DNA from: Bacillus chungangensis
GTDB lineage: Bacteria > Bacillota > Bacilli > Bacillales > Bacillaceae_C
DNA length: 64,000 nt
Direction: 5' to 3'
Assembly (NCBI RefSeq): GCF_030812995.1
Contig: NZ_JAUSTT010000011.1
Location: 1-64,000, forward strand
Shown: one piece after another, positions 38,490 to 46,668 of the stretch
Numbering within the stretch: the stretch's first letter is position 1
Layout of the letters: the number at the start of each line of letters is the position of its first letter
Translations under genes and position numbers: made by a program
The notes under the pieces: model-generated
Told to the model about the DNA's origin: nothing
The model's database searches: none
Seen by the model: the letters and a program-made list of their open reading frames with translations, nothing else

Positions 38490-38953
38490 TTTTTTATACC
38501 ATTTAATCCAATCATAATATCGATAATTTGTTTAGCTGTATGAATGTCCACATAATTCGCTAAATAATCAGCCGTGATCTCTTTGTAATATGGTTTAAAA
38601 GCCATTAATAAAACTTCTAATAACTCCTCAAAATGATCCTCACCTGATTCGTCAGCAATCAGGTTGGAAATAATAATACCTGTATCAATCGTGTTTAGTT
38701 TCTTCATTAAATTCTTCCCATCTAGTAAACCTAGAGGAGGTATTTTATAAGTAATCCCGTCACGAAGTCGAACAGTGTCATCTTCCTCGAAAAAGACTTT
38801 CTCCATGTAATCCGATTCTTCTTTCGTCAACGGTCTCTTCTCTTTATTCTGTTCTTGCTTTATTTCTCTCGTTTCTGCCTCATCTTCAACCTTCATATTA
38901 GACATATCATTTTCTTGCCCTATATGAGGAATTTTCAATTCTCTTTCACTCAT
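38480..38953 (-). CDS. Tail assembly chaperone (G-type)
   Basis: A 157-residue acidic protein starting MSERELKIPHIGQ, with GGGGGAAACG before the ATG. Residues 50-155 show a helical chaperone pattern (YKIPPLGLLDGKNLMKKLNT, LLEVLLMAFKPYYKEITADY), as in the tail chaperones of Siphoviridae-type phages. It ends GIKKSL just after the slippery heptamer. Most ribosomes should stop here and a minority should shift to make the GT fusion. The neighbours downstream are the T extension and the tape measure. Confidence 0.75.
   Translation of the reverse strand: MSERELKIPHIGQENDMSNMKVEDEAETREIKQEQNKEKRPLTKEESDYMEKVFFEEDDTVRLRDGITYKIPPLGLLDGKNLMKKLNTIDTGIIISNLIADESGEDHFEELLEVLLMAFKPYYKEITADYLANYVDIHTAKQIIDIMIGLNGIKKSL
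38489..38495 (-). promoter_or_regulatory. Programmed -1 frameshift site A AAA AAG
   Basis: The minus strand reads GGT ATA AAA AAG TCT TTA TAG. A_AAA_AAG is in the correct register for simultaneous slippage (last base of ATA, then AAA and AAG), the same heptamer as in dnaX. The zero frame stops two codons later; the -1 frame stays open for 113 codons and enters the T-like domain. A downstream stimulatory stem was not worked out. Confidence 0.85.
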
Positions 38954-39111
38954 ATTCGTTTCCCCCTATTACTCGATATTCCCCCATGAAAAATTAATCT
39001 GAGAACAAAAAGGTTGGGGATTCCTTTAGCCCTCATGAACAATATAAGAAGGTAGCATACAAAACTAACAAAATCATGGAAAAGAGGTATGCCCCAAAAG
39101 CCCCTTTAAAG

Positions 39112-39150
39112 TTAAAAAAACCCACAGTGATTATTTATCCTTCGTGGGTT
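39112..39150 (-). terminator. Terminator downstream of the sigma-like gene
   Basis: AACCCAC (39119-39125) pairs with GTGGGTT (39144-39150). On the minus strand the stem is followed by TTTTTTT (the A-run at 39114-39120). It closes the transcript of the sigma-like gene, about 420 bases beyond its stop, and insulates the chaperone gene, whose promoter must therefore lie between 39112 and 38954. Confidence 0.75.
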
Positions 39151-39382
39151 CTATATAAGTTCGCTTTTTTCTTATGAAGCAGGAGATTTTTCTATTCATG
39201 AGATTGTAATCGGTAGAAATTACGTTAATCAAAAGAAGTTTTTGTTATTCTATTCAAGTGAAATCATTTAAGCGCGAGAGTACGTACAAGCGTCGCTTAT
39301 GAAATAGTAATATAAGAAATGAGGGGGATAGTTCTCATTACCACTTTAAAAATAAAAAGTCAATACATAAAAATAAAAAAGG

Positions 39383-39411
39383 TTGATTTAAAAAAATACA
39401 TACTGTATAAT
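39383..39411 (+). promoter_or_regulatory. Sigma-A-like promoter antisense to the sigma-like gene (distal)
   Basis: TTGATT (39383-39388), 17 bases, then a perfect TATAAT (39406-39411), on the plus strand. Transcription would run toward 39573-40133, i.e. antisense to the sigma-like gene. No plus-strand coding region follows for 3 kb. Confidence 0.55.
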
Positions 39412-39499
39412 GTAATTTGTGGTTGATAGTACAATTAGTAGTAATCGTTCCATACATCATAAAAGTTGCGATAATTTTTAACTTTTTTCATGACATTGA

Positions 39500-39528
39500 T
39501 TTACAGGGAATATGAAAAGATGTATAAT
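39500..39528 (+). promoter_or_regulatory. Sigma-A-like promoter antisense to the sigma-like gene (proximal)
   Basis: TTTACA (39500-39505), 17 bases, then TATAAT (39523-39528), on the plus strand. It ends 45 bases before the 3' end of the sigma-like gene, so its RNA would be directly antisense to that mRNA. Confidence 0.55.
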
Positions 39529-39572
39529 CAATGAAAAGGGTATGGTTTCTATTAGTAGGGATAGATGTACAG

Positions 39573-40133
39573 TCAAGTGCTGCACACCTCACGAAGTTTT
39601 TTAAACGCTCGTGTTGTATGAGACTTATTGACTTGTAGTTCTTTTGCAATCTCAGATAAGTTCTTGTCAAGCCCCTCTTTGTGATACAACATGAACACTA
39701 ATACGTCTTGCTCTATAGGTGTAAATCTAGTACGATTCATTTCAAATTCTACTCGAATATCTGAAATGTCGTATCCATAATCTTTAGTAGCATGAGTGTA
39801 TGTAGCTATACCGTTTGTATCATTAAAACCTTCTTCATCGCCAAAACCATCACAAAAGAAGACAGATATTGAGTTTTGTTCTATCTTTCTATTATTTTGA
39901 CGGTAGTAATCTACTACAGTACGCTTAATAATTGTTTGACAAAAAGAAGGTATCTTATCCTCAGGGACTTCTAGAGTTTTTAGAGCCTTAAGAATACGAA
40001 TAATGCAATCTTGCTTAACATCTTCCTTATCTTGTGGCTTTACTTTAAATAGTTCAAAATTAAAGATTTTCTTAAGAGATTGAGAATTTAAAATTTCCAT
40101 AGTTAAGCTAGTAGAATTAGTAACCGTTGTCAT
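39573..40133 (-). CDS. Sigma-70-like RNA polymerase sigma factor (phage late regulator)
   Basis: A 186-residue protein with two sigma regions. Residues 37-85 resemble region 2 (KEDVKQDCIIRILKALKT, ending TIIKRTVVDYYRQNNRK). Residues 135-186 resemble region 4 with a helix-turn-helix (FTPIEQDVLVFMLYHKE, then LSEIAKELQVNKSHTTRAFK). It starts at ATG 40133 behind AAGGGG. Its location at the head of the tail operon suggests control of late genes. It could instead be a small DNA-binding activator; the two-domain match makes a sigma factor more likely. Two plus-strand promoters point at its 3' end. Confidence 0.7.
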   Translation of the reverse strand: MTTVTNSTSLTMEILNSQSLKKIFNFELFKVKPQDKEDVKQDCIIRILKALKTLEVPEDKIPSFCQTIIKRTVVDYYRQNNRKIEQNSISVFFCDGFGDEEGFNDTNGIATYTHATKDYGYDISDIRVEFEMNRTRFTPIEQDVLVFMLYHKEGLDKNLSEIAKELQVNKSHTTRAFKKLREVCST

Positions 40134-40139
40134 TTGCCA

Positions 40140-42395
40140 TTTCCCCTTATATCATGTTGAAATATTGTAGTCGATTGAAATTTGAGATATTTAATCTTCT
40201 AAGATTAGTAGACTTACTGTTTAGATTCATCAATACTGATTCAATCAACTCAATAGATTGTTAAAATTAACTTATGAGACATGACTAAACTGAGGTAGAT
40301 AATAGTGTGATTGACTATAAATCCTACCTTGATTAACTTCTTAGTAGCGTCTCTTCCAATGTCAATCAATATTGAAGTAGAAGTCGTTCAACTTATGTAT
40401 TCTTTAAATAAAATGATTCAAGGTTTTAAGTTTGTTAATAAAGTACAGCCCAAATATAGCGACCTTGAGAATTGAGAAGTCTTTATTGATAAACTTAGCA
40501 TCTTGTTAATTGCTACCATTCTACGTTTTCTTTATCTAAGATGATGGTATTTTTTGAAAATTGACTAAATAAGCCATAACAACTCCTTGTATTCATTCTT
40601 CTCATTAAAAGATGAATCGAACTGAGTTAAGTCATCATCGCTTGGCATAATTTATTATGTTTCTCTCCCTTTATTGATCCCCTCATCATCGTCGGAACTA
40701 AATGAACCTCCTAGTAATTAGTCTTTATTACCTATATAATGCACATAAAAATAATTGTTTTTTACAATTAAATAGTGGTTTCTTTAGTTATATAAGAACA
40801 TCTCCACTCCTGTGATTTTTATCCTACTAAGAGTAGTAGGGTTTATACCATAGTTAAAAAAATCTTAGTACTCAAAGTGGAGGTCAACGTATACCTTCCA
40901 AACATAATTAAGAAATGTTTACATTATATGGAATTTATAATTATTGTTGGTCATTCATTTCACCTCCTGAAAATAACCTTCGCCTATTTCATCACGGAAT
41001 AATTAACACGCCCCCTTTTAAAGTTGTAACGAACTAAGAGGTTCTTGACCTCAAGTGTTACTACAATTCTTGAAAACATGTATCTGGATAGAGTGAATAC
41101 TAGAAGTAATCGCTTTCTTGTTTATCTACCGCTTAAAAAAGTAGTGGTGTTTAATTCAATTAGTTAGATATTGTAGTAACCATAAAATGTTACTTTTCCT
41201 ACATTGTATTTACTTTTCTTTTAGCAACAGTATTTCTACTATCCTATTTAAGAATGGTTTACTGTCTGTACAGCATGTCTCTTTCATAATCGACTTGGAA
41301 TTCCGGATTTACAGATAGAATTCTTTTTTAAACTTGTTCTTGAAAGTATCTAGAAATTCCCCCTATTATTTTTTGACTTTTGAATATAAAATAATCTTTA
41401 TAAACTAGAAAGTATTCATCATTGATACATTTGCACCAACAAAGCCCCATTCTTTTTCATTAATTACGTAATTCAGTTACTATAGTTCTTTAGTACTGTA
41501 CTTCAAGTTCTAAATAACCTATTTATACATTGACCACTTTAGTAATCGTAACAAGTACTGGAATTGTTGCGATTTATTTTTAAATTATTTCTAAAAACCT
41601 TTTTTAAAACAATTATAGTGAACGTATGTTCTGTAAATAGGCATAAATATAGGAAGATCAAGTAAAAAAGATATCTTAATATTTTCAAATTCTACCATCA
41701 TTAAACAATAATAGCAATAATTCATGTCTAAATAACTAATAATTTCGAGTGATGTTTATAGGGAAAAAGTATTATTAACTTTTGAGTTAAAATCATGATC
41801 TTAGTTATTCATTGAAGTAGGTCACCTAAGCATTGTACTGCTCCAATTAGAAAATTGTTATGTTGGTAAATCATTGAGATAAGGTTGTAAATTTCTCACT
41901 GCCCTGGTAGTTTTAATAACCACTACGTGTTGAATAGGTTCGATCAAGATCCATCATTATTGTAGAAAAATAGACAAGCCTTTTGAGAGAGGAAGTATCT
42001 TTAACATCCAGTGCTCACTAGTTTTAGTTAGAAAAAGTAATGCTTTAAAGAGATTAACTATATTTTGTGAAGGAATTTATTCACTACACTGGCACAATCC
42101 TTGCTAAGTAAGCCGTTGATTATGAATGAAAATATCTAAAATTTCTCACATACTACTAAAAATAGACAAGTTTAAAGATCTACATTTTTTACTGAAGGAT
42201 TTCATTTACACTCCTTTAGATGTGAAAGTCGATCGCCTACCTATAATGAATGCATGTAGTAACGAATGGAGTAGATAACATTATTTGTTCCTAACCTGAT
42301 AGCTAAAAAAAATGGTTCTTATCAATAATTAACATTGCTAAAAAGGAGTACTTTACATTGAACGAAGCGACTCTGATAACCCTATAGATTTTAGG
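40140..42395. other. AT-rich region without intact genes
   Basis: About 2.25 kb with no long reading frame on either strand. I see short coding-like stretches rather than genes: a 27-codon minus-strand frame at 40565-40648 (starts MPSDDDLTQF), and a disrupted frame at 40784-40954 listed separately. Small stems occur, such as CCTACT/AGTAGG at 40823-40840. No tRNA, CRISPR or origin repeat was recognised. It looks like a decayed part of the phage genome. Confidence 0.5.
40784..40954 (-). pseudogene. Decayed small gene with two in-frame stops
   Basis: A very strong AGGAGGTG site (plus-strand CACCTCCT at 40961-40968) stands 8 bases before ATG 40954. The frame reads 11 codons (MTNNNYKFHIM), a TAA, then TFLNYVWKVYVDLHFEY, a second TAA, then DFFNYGINPTTLSRIKI and on to a TAA at 40784. 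The continued coding-like composition in one frame suggests a small phage gene broken by nonsense changes. A real 11-residue peptide is the alternative. Confidence 0.35.
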
Positions 42396-42617
42396 ATAAA
42401 GTGAAACTTCCATGAGAGGGGGTTTTCTCTCATCCCCCACTGGTGGGAAGTAGAACAAAGGCTAAGGACGCAACGTCCTGTTGCAACGCCTTTGTGACCG
42501 ACATCCTGTCGGTCCGAACCAATCGGACATTTGACTTTCAGTTATCCCCCACCTAGACTTCTTCGATTCTCTTAACCTTGAGGTGGGGGTCTTACTGCCA
42601 GTTAGATGTGGGATAAA
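42396..42617 (+). ncRNA. HEARO/ISC omega-RNA-like element, copy 3 (long form)
   Basis: A 222-base copy with the same ends as the other two (ATAAAGTGAAACTTCCAT to GTTAGATGTGGGATAAA). It has an extra module of about 60 bases after the first stem: ACAAAGGC (42455-42462) pairs with GCCTTTGT (42488-42495) around a GGACG/CGTCC stem, and GACCGACA (42496-42503) pairs with TGTCGGTC (42507-42514). Its first stem is partly mismatched (CCATGAGAGGGGG against CCCCCACTGGTGG), so this copy may be decaying. A broken gene follows it directly. Confidence 0.6.
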
Positions 42618-42654
42618 TAATGGTCAATCAAAGTGGTCGCAGCCGTAATTATGA

Positions 42655-42911
42655 GTGGTCCTGAAAGATTATTATAGTAATTACAATAAATACACAGAAG
42701 GTGGAATAAGACATGATTCATATGCTAGTTTGAAAGAAAGTCACGAAGATTTAATTCTCCTATTTGACGGGAAAAATCTAGGTTGTGGCTTTTGCTTAGA
42801 TAAGTTGTAGACTGTGCTGGGATTAAAGTAATAACCATATCAATTATGGACGTATTAGCTGAAATGATAACAAAGATTTCTTCGTTTACTTACGTCACTA
42901 TCAGTGTATAG
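42655..42911 (+). pseudogene. Frameshifted small gene downstream of the RNA element
   Basis: From GTG 42655 one frame reads 51 codons, including SYASLKESHEDLILLFDGKN and LGCGFCLDKL, to a TAG at 42808. The next frame then reads VVDCAGIKVITISIMDVLAE and on to a TAG at 42909. Both halves look coding, so the simplest reading is one gene split by a one-base frameshift. It lacks a good start and ribosome binding site, and the RNA element inserted upstream may have removed its 5' end. The family is unknown. Confidence 0.4.
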
Positions 42912-42943
42912 GGAAAATGACGAACATTTGGGAGGTAGATAAC

Positions 42944-43165
42944 ATGAATATTACTTGGAGTCCTCGTCCACTTAGTGATTTAGGAGATTTAATCGGTTAC
43001 ACTATTATGATTATTTGCGAAGAAGGTGCTTATACCGGAGGACTTAAAAATATTACTGAAATGGATATTGATATAGAAGTTGGTGAGGGTGAGGTACTGT
43101 CTATTGGACGTAAGATGTTAGAGAGTGATCTCACGGAGTTATATATAGCGGAGGTATTAATATGA
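42944..43165 (+). CDS. Small phage protein, first gene of a two-gene operon
   Basis: A 73-residue acidic protein. I chose ATG 42944 (MNITWSPRPL) because GGGAGGT lies 7 bases upstream; an earlier ATG at 42917 lacks a site. It is beta-rich (IGYTIMIICEEGAYTGGLKN). Its TGA overlaps the ATG of the next gene (ATGA), so translation is coupled. It runs opposite to the tail operon. No family is recognised. Confidence 0.6.
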   Translation: MNITWSPRPLSDLGDLIGYTIMIICEEGAYTGGLKNITEMDIDIEVGEGEVLSIGRKMLESDLTELYIAEVLI

Positions 43166-43818
43166 TTGTATTAGACCAAACGACTAAAGATAGGATATCA
43201 CCATTCTTTGCTCCATCACCACCACCTTCACCTAATGACCCAAACATAGGAAAAAGAGCATCTATGAAATCAGGGACTTATCAAGGTTTAAAAGGAATAA
43301 TTTATCCAAAGCGAAGAGAAGTACTTTACGAAGTAATGAAGGATGAATCTGCTTATGGTCATTATGATGGAGAAGACAAGATGTACCTTTTACTATTCTT
43401 CTTTGAAGATGGTACATTCTTTTGTGGAGTTCCGGCGGATCCTGGGGATATGGAAGTAGAAGGAGGATATGAAAACCCTATTCCAGGATCTGGCACAATT
43501 GTAGACCCTTATCCTTGCGGTGATTACGACATCTCTAGCGGATTCGGTTCTCAAGAGATATTTCATATTCTCCCTCCAGTCACAGGTAACGTGAAAATCA
43601 TCTTTGATATGTACGGATACCCTGATAAAATGGATGTTATTTACGTGAATGACCCTACAACTATTGTAGCGACTACAACCAAGGCAGTATCACATAACGG
43701 TGTATTGCAGTTTTACTATGATCCTTTAATTAATGGGAAAAAAGTGAAGGTTACAATTACGTCAAGTCGAGGGGATAGCTCTGCATGGGAATACGTACTT
43801 AAGTGTCCTAAACAGTAA
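43162..43818 (+). CDS. Phage structural-type protein sharing a terminal domain with the Ig-like tail protein
   Basis: A 218-residue protein. GGAGG lies 7 bases before ATG 43162. The N-terminal 105 residues are unassigned (a Pro-rich stretch FAPSPPPSPNDPNIG near residue 16). Residues 117-216 (CGDYDISSGFGSQEIFHILP, GYPDKMDVIYVNDP, WEYVLKCP) match the last domain of the 562-residue protein at 23205-24893 in pattern: CGD, FH, PDxM, FxYxP, WxYxxxCP. Paired cysteines at both ends suggest a disulphide or a metal site. It may be a free form of a virion-surface module. Function unknown. Confidence 0.6.
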   Translation: MIVLDQTTKDRISPFFAPSPPPSPNDPNIGKRASMKSGTYQGLKGIIYPKRREVLYEVMKDESAYGHYDGEDKMYLLLFFFEDGTFFCGVPADPGDMEVEGGYENPIPGSGTIVDPYPCGDYDISSGFGSQEIFHILPPVTGNVKIIFDMYGYPDKMDVIYVNDPTTIVATTTKAVSHNGVLQFYYDPLINGKKVKVTITSSRGDSSAWEYVLKCPKQ

Positions 43819-44012
43819 AACTATATTATGTTGGAATGAAGTACTTCTACAAACAGTAATCAATATACTGACTTTACTGCAGGTTTCTTGATCCAAAACA
43901 GCACCATACGAGCAAATTTAATAAAGTAAGAATACTTGATTTCAACAATAAAAATATAAATAGACATCTTATTTTGTAGAGAAAAAAACCTCTTTCACTA
44001 CAAATGCACCCT

Positions 44013-44900
44013 TTAAGGGTGCTTGTTATTTACTTTTTCTTCCCAGTATTGAATTCCAGCTTTATTAAACACTTTTTTTATTGAGTTGATGTTAAGTTGA
44101 ATTTCTTTTTGAGCATCTTTTGTAATACTAAGGTTAAGGAAGTGTTTCCATTGTCGAAGTGGTCGGCAGTTTATTAACTTAGTTATGATGGCGTTTGGGA
44201 AAATGCATCCTTTTTCTACATATGGTTGAGGCAGTTCACTCCCCCCTACCATGCCAACTTGTCTATACATTTGAATTACTGTTGTTCTATCTATCTTTAA
44301 GTTCATGGTAATTGTGGCATGGACATCTAATTCATAGTTTGTTAAGCCTCTCTCTTTTAGTACCGTATAATCCTCCGATAAGATGATAGGCGAATATAAT
44401 TCAGGCTCTTCTATTGCGGTATCTGAGTTTTCTTTGAATTTTAAATCAGTATTACCCATCTCTACAGAAATCCATCTTAGCTCTGGGACACGATGAACCA
44501 AACGTTTAATAGATTTCCAAAGTGCTGTATTGACATCGTAATCTTTAATATTCTTGTCGATGTCTATGAATGTCGACATATTCATCGAAACAATTAATCC
44601 GATTTTGGAATCAGGATTCTTCTTAGCATCAGGAAATGTCCAACGAATAAAGTTATTAATTTCCTTAAACGTCATTAAGTCTGTCATAACTCCTGAGTAT
44701 TCCTCAAGCCCTGTGAAAGCAGTTACTCCTAACACTATATTACCTACACTTGTAACAGAATTGGGACTCATTTCAATCGTATCTCGAATAAATGTATGAA
44801 ATTGTTCTTCTCGTTTTGGATAAGATTGATAATATTCCCAGGCCATCCTCTCTATGAGCTTGTGATAATCTTCTGTGTGATAAATGAATCCTACTTTCAT
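44013..44900 (-). CDS. Hypothetical protein with weak ThyX-like ending
   Basis: A 295-residue protein, start ATG 44900 behind AGGAGATG. The segment RPLRQWKHFLNLSITKDAQK near residue 248 recalls the C-terminal helix of flavin-dependent thymidylate synthase (ThyX), where an R-x-x-x-HF-x-LR pattern binds flavin and substrate. The RHRxxS signature is not visible, so it may be a divergent ThyX or unrelated. A hairpin GCACCCTT/AAGGGTGC (44006-44022) overlaps the stop. It is separated by 185 bases from the two small genes that follow on the same strand. Confidence 0.45.
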   Translation of the reverse strand: MKVGFIYHTEDYHKLIERMAWEYYQSYPKREEQFHTFIRDTIEMSPNSVTSVGNIVLGVTAFTGLEEYSGVMTDLMTFKEINNFIRWTFPDAKKNPDSKIGLIVSMNMSTFIDIDKNIKDYDVNTALWKSIKRLVHRVPELRWISVEMGNTDLKFKENSDTAIEEPELYSPIILSEDYTVLKERGLTNYELDVHATITMNLKIDRTTVIQMYRQVGMVGGSELPQPYVEKGCIFPNAIITKLINCRPLRQWKHFLNLSITKDAQKEIQLNINSIKKVFNKAGIQYWEEKVNNKHP

Positions 44901-45084
44901 TATTAAACATCTCCTTGTTTCAAAAGTATTTAAAAAACCAATGGTACGTAGATTATGTCATTTTAATTTATTTTTAGGCTGTAGTACTTCTTGTATACCT
45001 TTTAACCGTTACTCTATATAGCCTTCCTTCAAAACTATACAATCTTGTAGATTATTTTTACTGCGAAGAGAGCGATGGCAGCAT

Positions 45085-45309
45085 TCATCTTAACTTTGTT
45101 AATAGTTTAATATGTGATCGAACTTTCCCTTCATAAGTCGTTTTAGTTAGTATTTCATAGGTTACTCTCTCATCAAACTTATCAGCCATGAATGTAACTC
45201 CAATTGCGATATATTTAAGAATATACGCTATTGGATACATCCATAACTTCTGATAACAAGGTAACTTTTTTACTCTATACTCACTTGTTAAAAATACCAT
45301 TACGTCCAC
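45085..45309 (-). CDS. Small basic protein after the DUF1360-like gene
   Basis: A 74-residue basic protein (YQKLWMYPIAYILKYIAIGV, then EILTKTTYEGKVRSHIKLL). It has one possible membrane or amphipathic helix at residues 22-40. The start is probably GTG 45309, with only AAAGG 11 bases upstream; the next Met codon is an alternative. It lies 6 bases downstream of the DUF1360-like gene and is likely co-transcribed. Function unknown. Confidence 0.45.
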   Translation of the reverse strand: MDVMVFLTSEYRVKKLPCYQKLWMYPIAYILKYIAIGVTFMADKFDERVTYEILTKTTYEGKVRSHIKLLTKLR

Positions 45310-45315
45310 TATATT

Positions 45316-45600
45316 TTAGCCTTTGTTTTTTAAATTGTTTGTAAAGAGTGTAAAATAGTAGGCTGAAGAACCTACCAATATCGCAAAAGGTATCATGACT
45401 AAGTCAATTCCATAGGTAATCAAGTAACCGAAAAGACCTGTCCAAAACCCATTACAAAAAGGGCAATCTAAAAAAATCTCAAACATTTCGTGTTTATCTT
45501 TTAATATTTTACGAATGTATTGAAATTTTATCTCAAATAAGAAAGCACGAACAGCTAAGGAAATCATCAAAAGAACTAGAATACCTAATCCAAGGTCCAC
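45316..45600 (-). CDS. DUF1360-like small membrane protein
   Basis: A 94-residue protein. GTG 45600 is best placed (GGAGG 8 bases upstream), giving MDLGLGILVLLMISLAVRAF as a first membrane helix. A central CPFCNGFWTG motif, followed by a second hydrophobic segment (IDLVMIPFAILVGSSAYYF), is typical of DUF1360-type proteins, which occur in Bacillus sporulation loci and phages. The paired Cys could bind metal or form a disulphide. Family call by motif only. Confidence 0.55.
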   Translation of the reverse strand: MDLGLGILVLLMISLAVRAFLFEIKFQYIRKILKDKHEMFEIFLDCPFCNGFWTGLFGYLITYGIDLVMIPFAILVGSSAYYFTLFTNNLKNKG

Positions 45601-46056
45601 GTCTCTCACCTCCCTCGTATACCAATCGTTCTATCTCTCAAAATAGTTGCGAAGTGAGTGACCTCTTTTGATTTATATAAATACCGTTATGGTAACACTT
45701 AACGGAATACATTTTCGGTAAAATAACGAAGAAAAAAAATAAACGTTTCACCGCTCATCACAATTCCTTTTACCTGTTTGAGAATCCATTCGCTCCTCTT
45801 TGTTAAAGCAACGAAAAAATATCTTATCCTCTCTTGATTCTAGGTAATTTAACAGAGTAATATCTCCTACCTAAAGCTATCTACCTTATTGTAAATTTCG
45901 AGAATTCTACCTAACACTTTTAAATTTCGTCTGTTGTTATTTCAATAAATCACTAACTTATAATGTTGGTACAGGGAAATACATGGATAATTTTTACTAG
46001 TATTTATCATTTTCTTGTTTATACATTGCATTCGAATTAGAAAGGCGGTGAATAAT

Positions 46057-46175
46057 ATGAGTTTTTCTCATTAGTTAACTTGCCTAAAAATGAAAGTATA
46101 GTGATTATCATAAACGATGTGATCAGTAAACAAATTTGCACACATGAAATGAATGAATTTATTAATAAAAGTTGA
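46057..46175 (+). pseudogene. Small gene relic with a frameshift next to its start
   Basis: AAAGGCGGTG precedes ATG 46057, but that frame stops after five codons (MSFSH). The neighbouring frame from 46062 reads FFSLVNLPKNESIVIIINDV followed by ISKQICTHEMNEFINKS to a TGA at 46173-46175. The composition is coding-like, so a one-base indel near the start is the likely cause. No family is recognised. Confidence 0.35.
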
Positions 46176-46414
46176 TTAAAAACTTAATCAGAAACCAGAT
46201 TAACACAAAGATGGGTATAAAAAATTAAGATTCTCAATCCAATGCTCGACTTAGCACCGGTTAGTCGGATCGTTATCGTTAACTTACCGAGTAGGTTACA
46301 TCGAATCTTATTGTAGGTAGCTTTTTGGAGGTACTAACTTTGGTGAGAAAGAAGAAGGTTATTCTTGCATTGATTGAGTCGATGAATGATAGCAGAGGTA
46401 TTTAGCATAAGAAT

Positions 46415-46449
46415 CTAAAAACGATAAACTCCTTTCAGTATCGTTTTAG
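46415..46449 (+). terminator. Hairpin before the tail-tube gene
   Basis: AAAACGATA (46418-46426) pairs with TATCGTTTT (46439-46447). It lies just past the 21-codon frame at 46340-46405 and may end a short transcript. The T-tract is short (TTTT then AGG), so the call is tentative. Confidence 0.4.
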
Positions 46450-46668
46450 GATCTACATTAATTGTTTTACAAAGCTACCTGGTCAAAGGAATATAATCAC
46501 ATGCTACGAGATTCCATTTATCGTATAATCAGCTATTTGTTAATGACAAGTTTTTAAACTTACCAAAAGGAAATTTATTAAAAGGTCAGTACCATAAATC
46601 AGCAGAGAAGTATTCTGATCCTAGTTAATAATCACTATATATACAGTAATTCTAAAGGGGAGAAAGTT

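Larger units (their letters stand above)
45610..46668. other. AT-rich region with small gene relics and stems
   Basis: No intact gene over 1 kb. It holds a frameshifted small frame at 46057-46175; an 85-base stem-bounded structure (TAAGATTC 46226-46233 with GAATCTTA 46303-46310, inside it CGACT/AGTCG); a 21-codon frame at 46340-46405 behind GGAGG; and a hairpin at 46415-46449. The last 100 bases carry TATATATACAG and AAAGGGGAG in front of the tail-tube gene. I found no tRNA that satisfies the usual arm rules. Confidence 0.45.

Noticed and set aside
40140-42395. A replication origin or regulatory repeat array in the AT-rich gap
   Set aside because: I found no iterons or DnaA-box cluster; only isolated small stems and coding-like fragments.
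46226-46310. A tRNA gene
   Set aside because: The closing stem and length fit roughly, but there is no T-arm with GTTCRA next to the acceptor and no anticodon arm in the right place.
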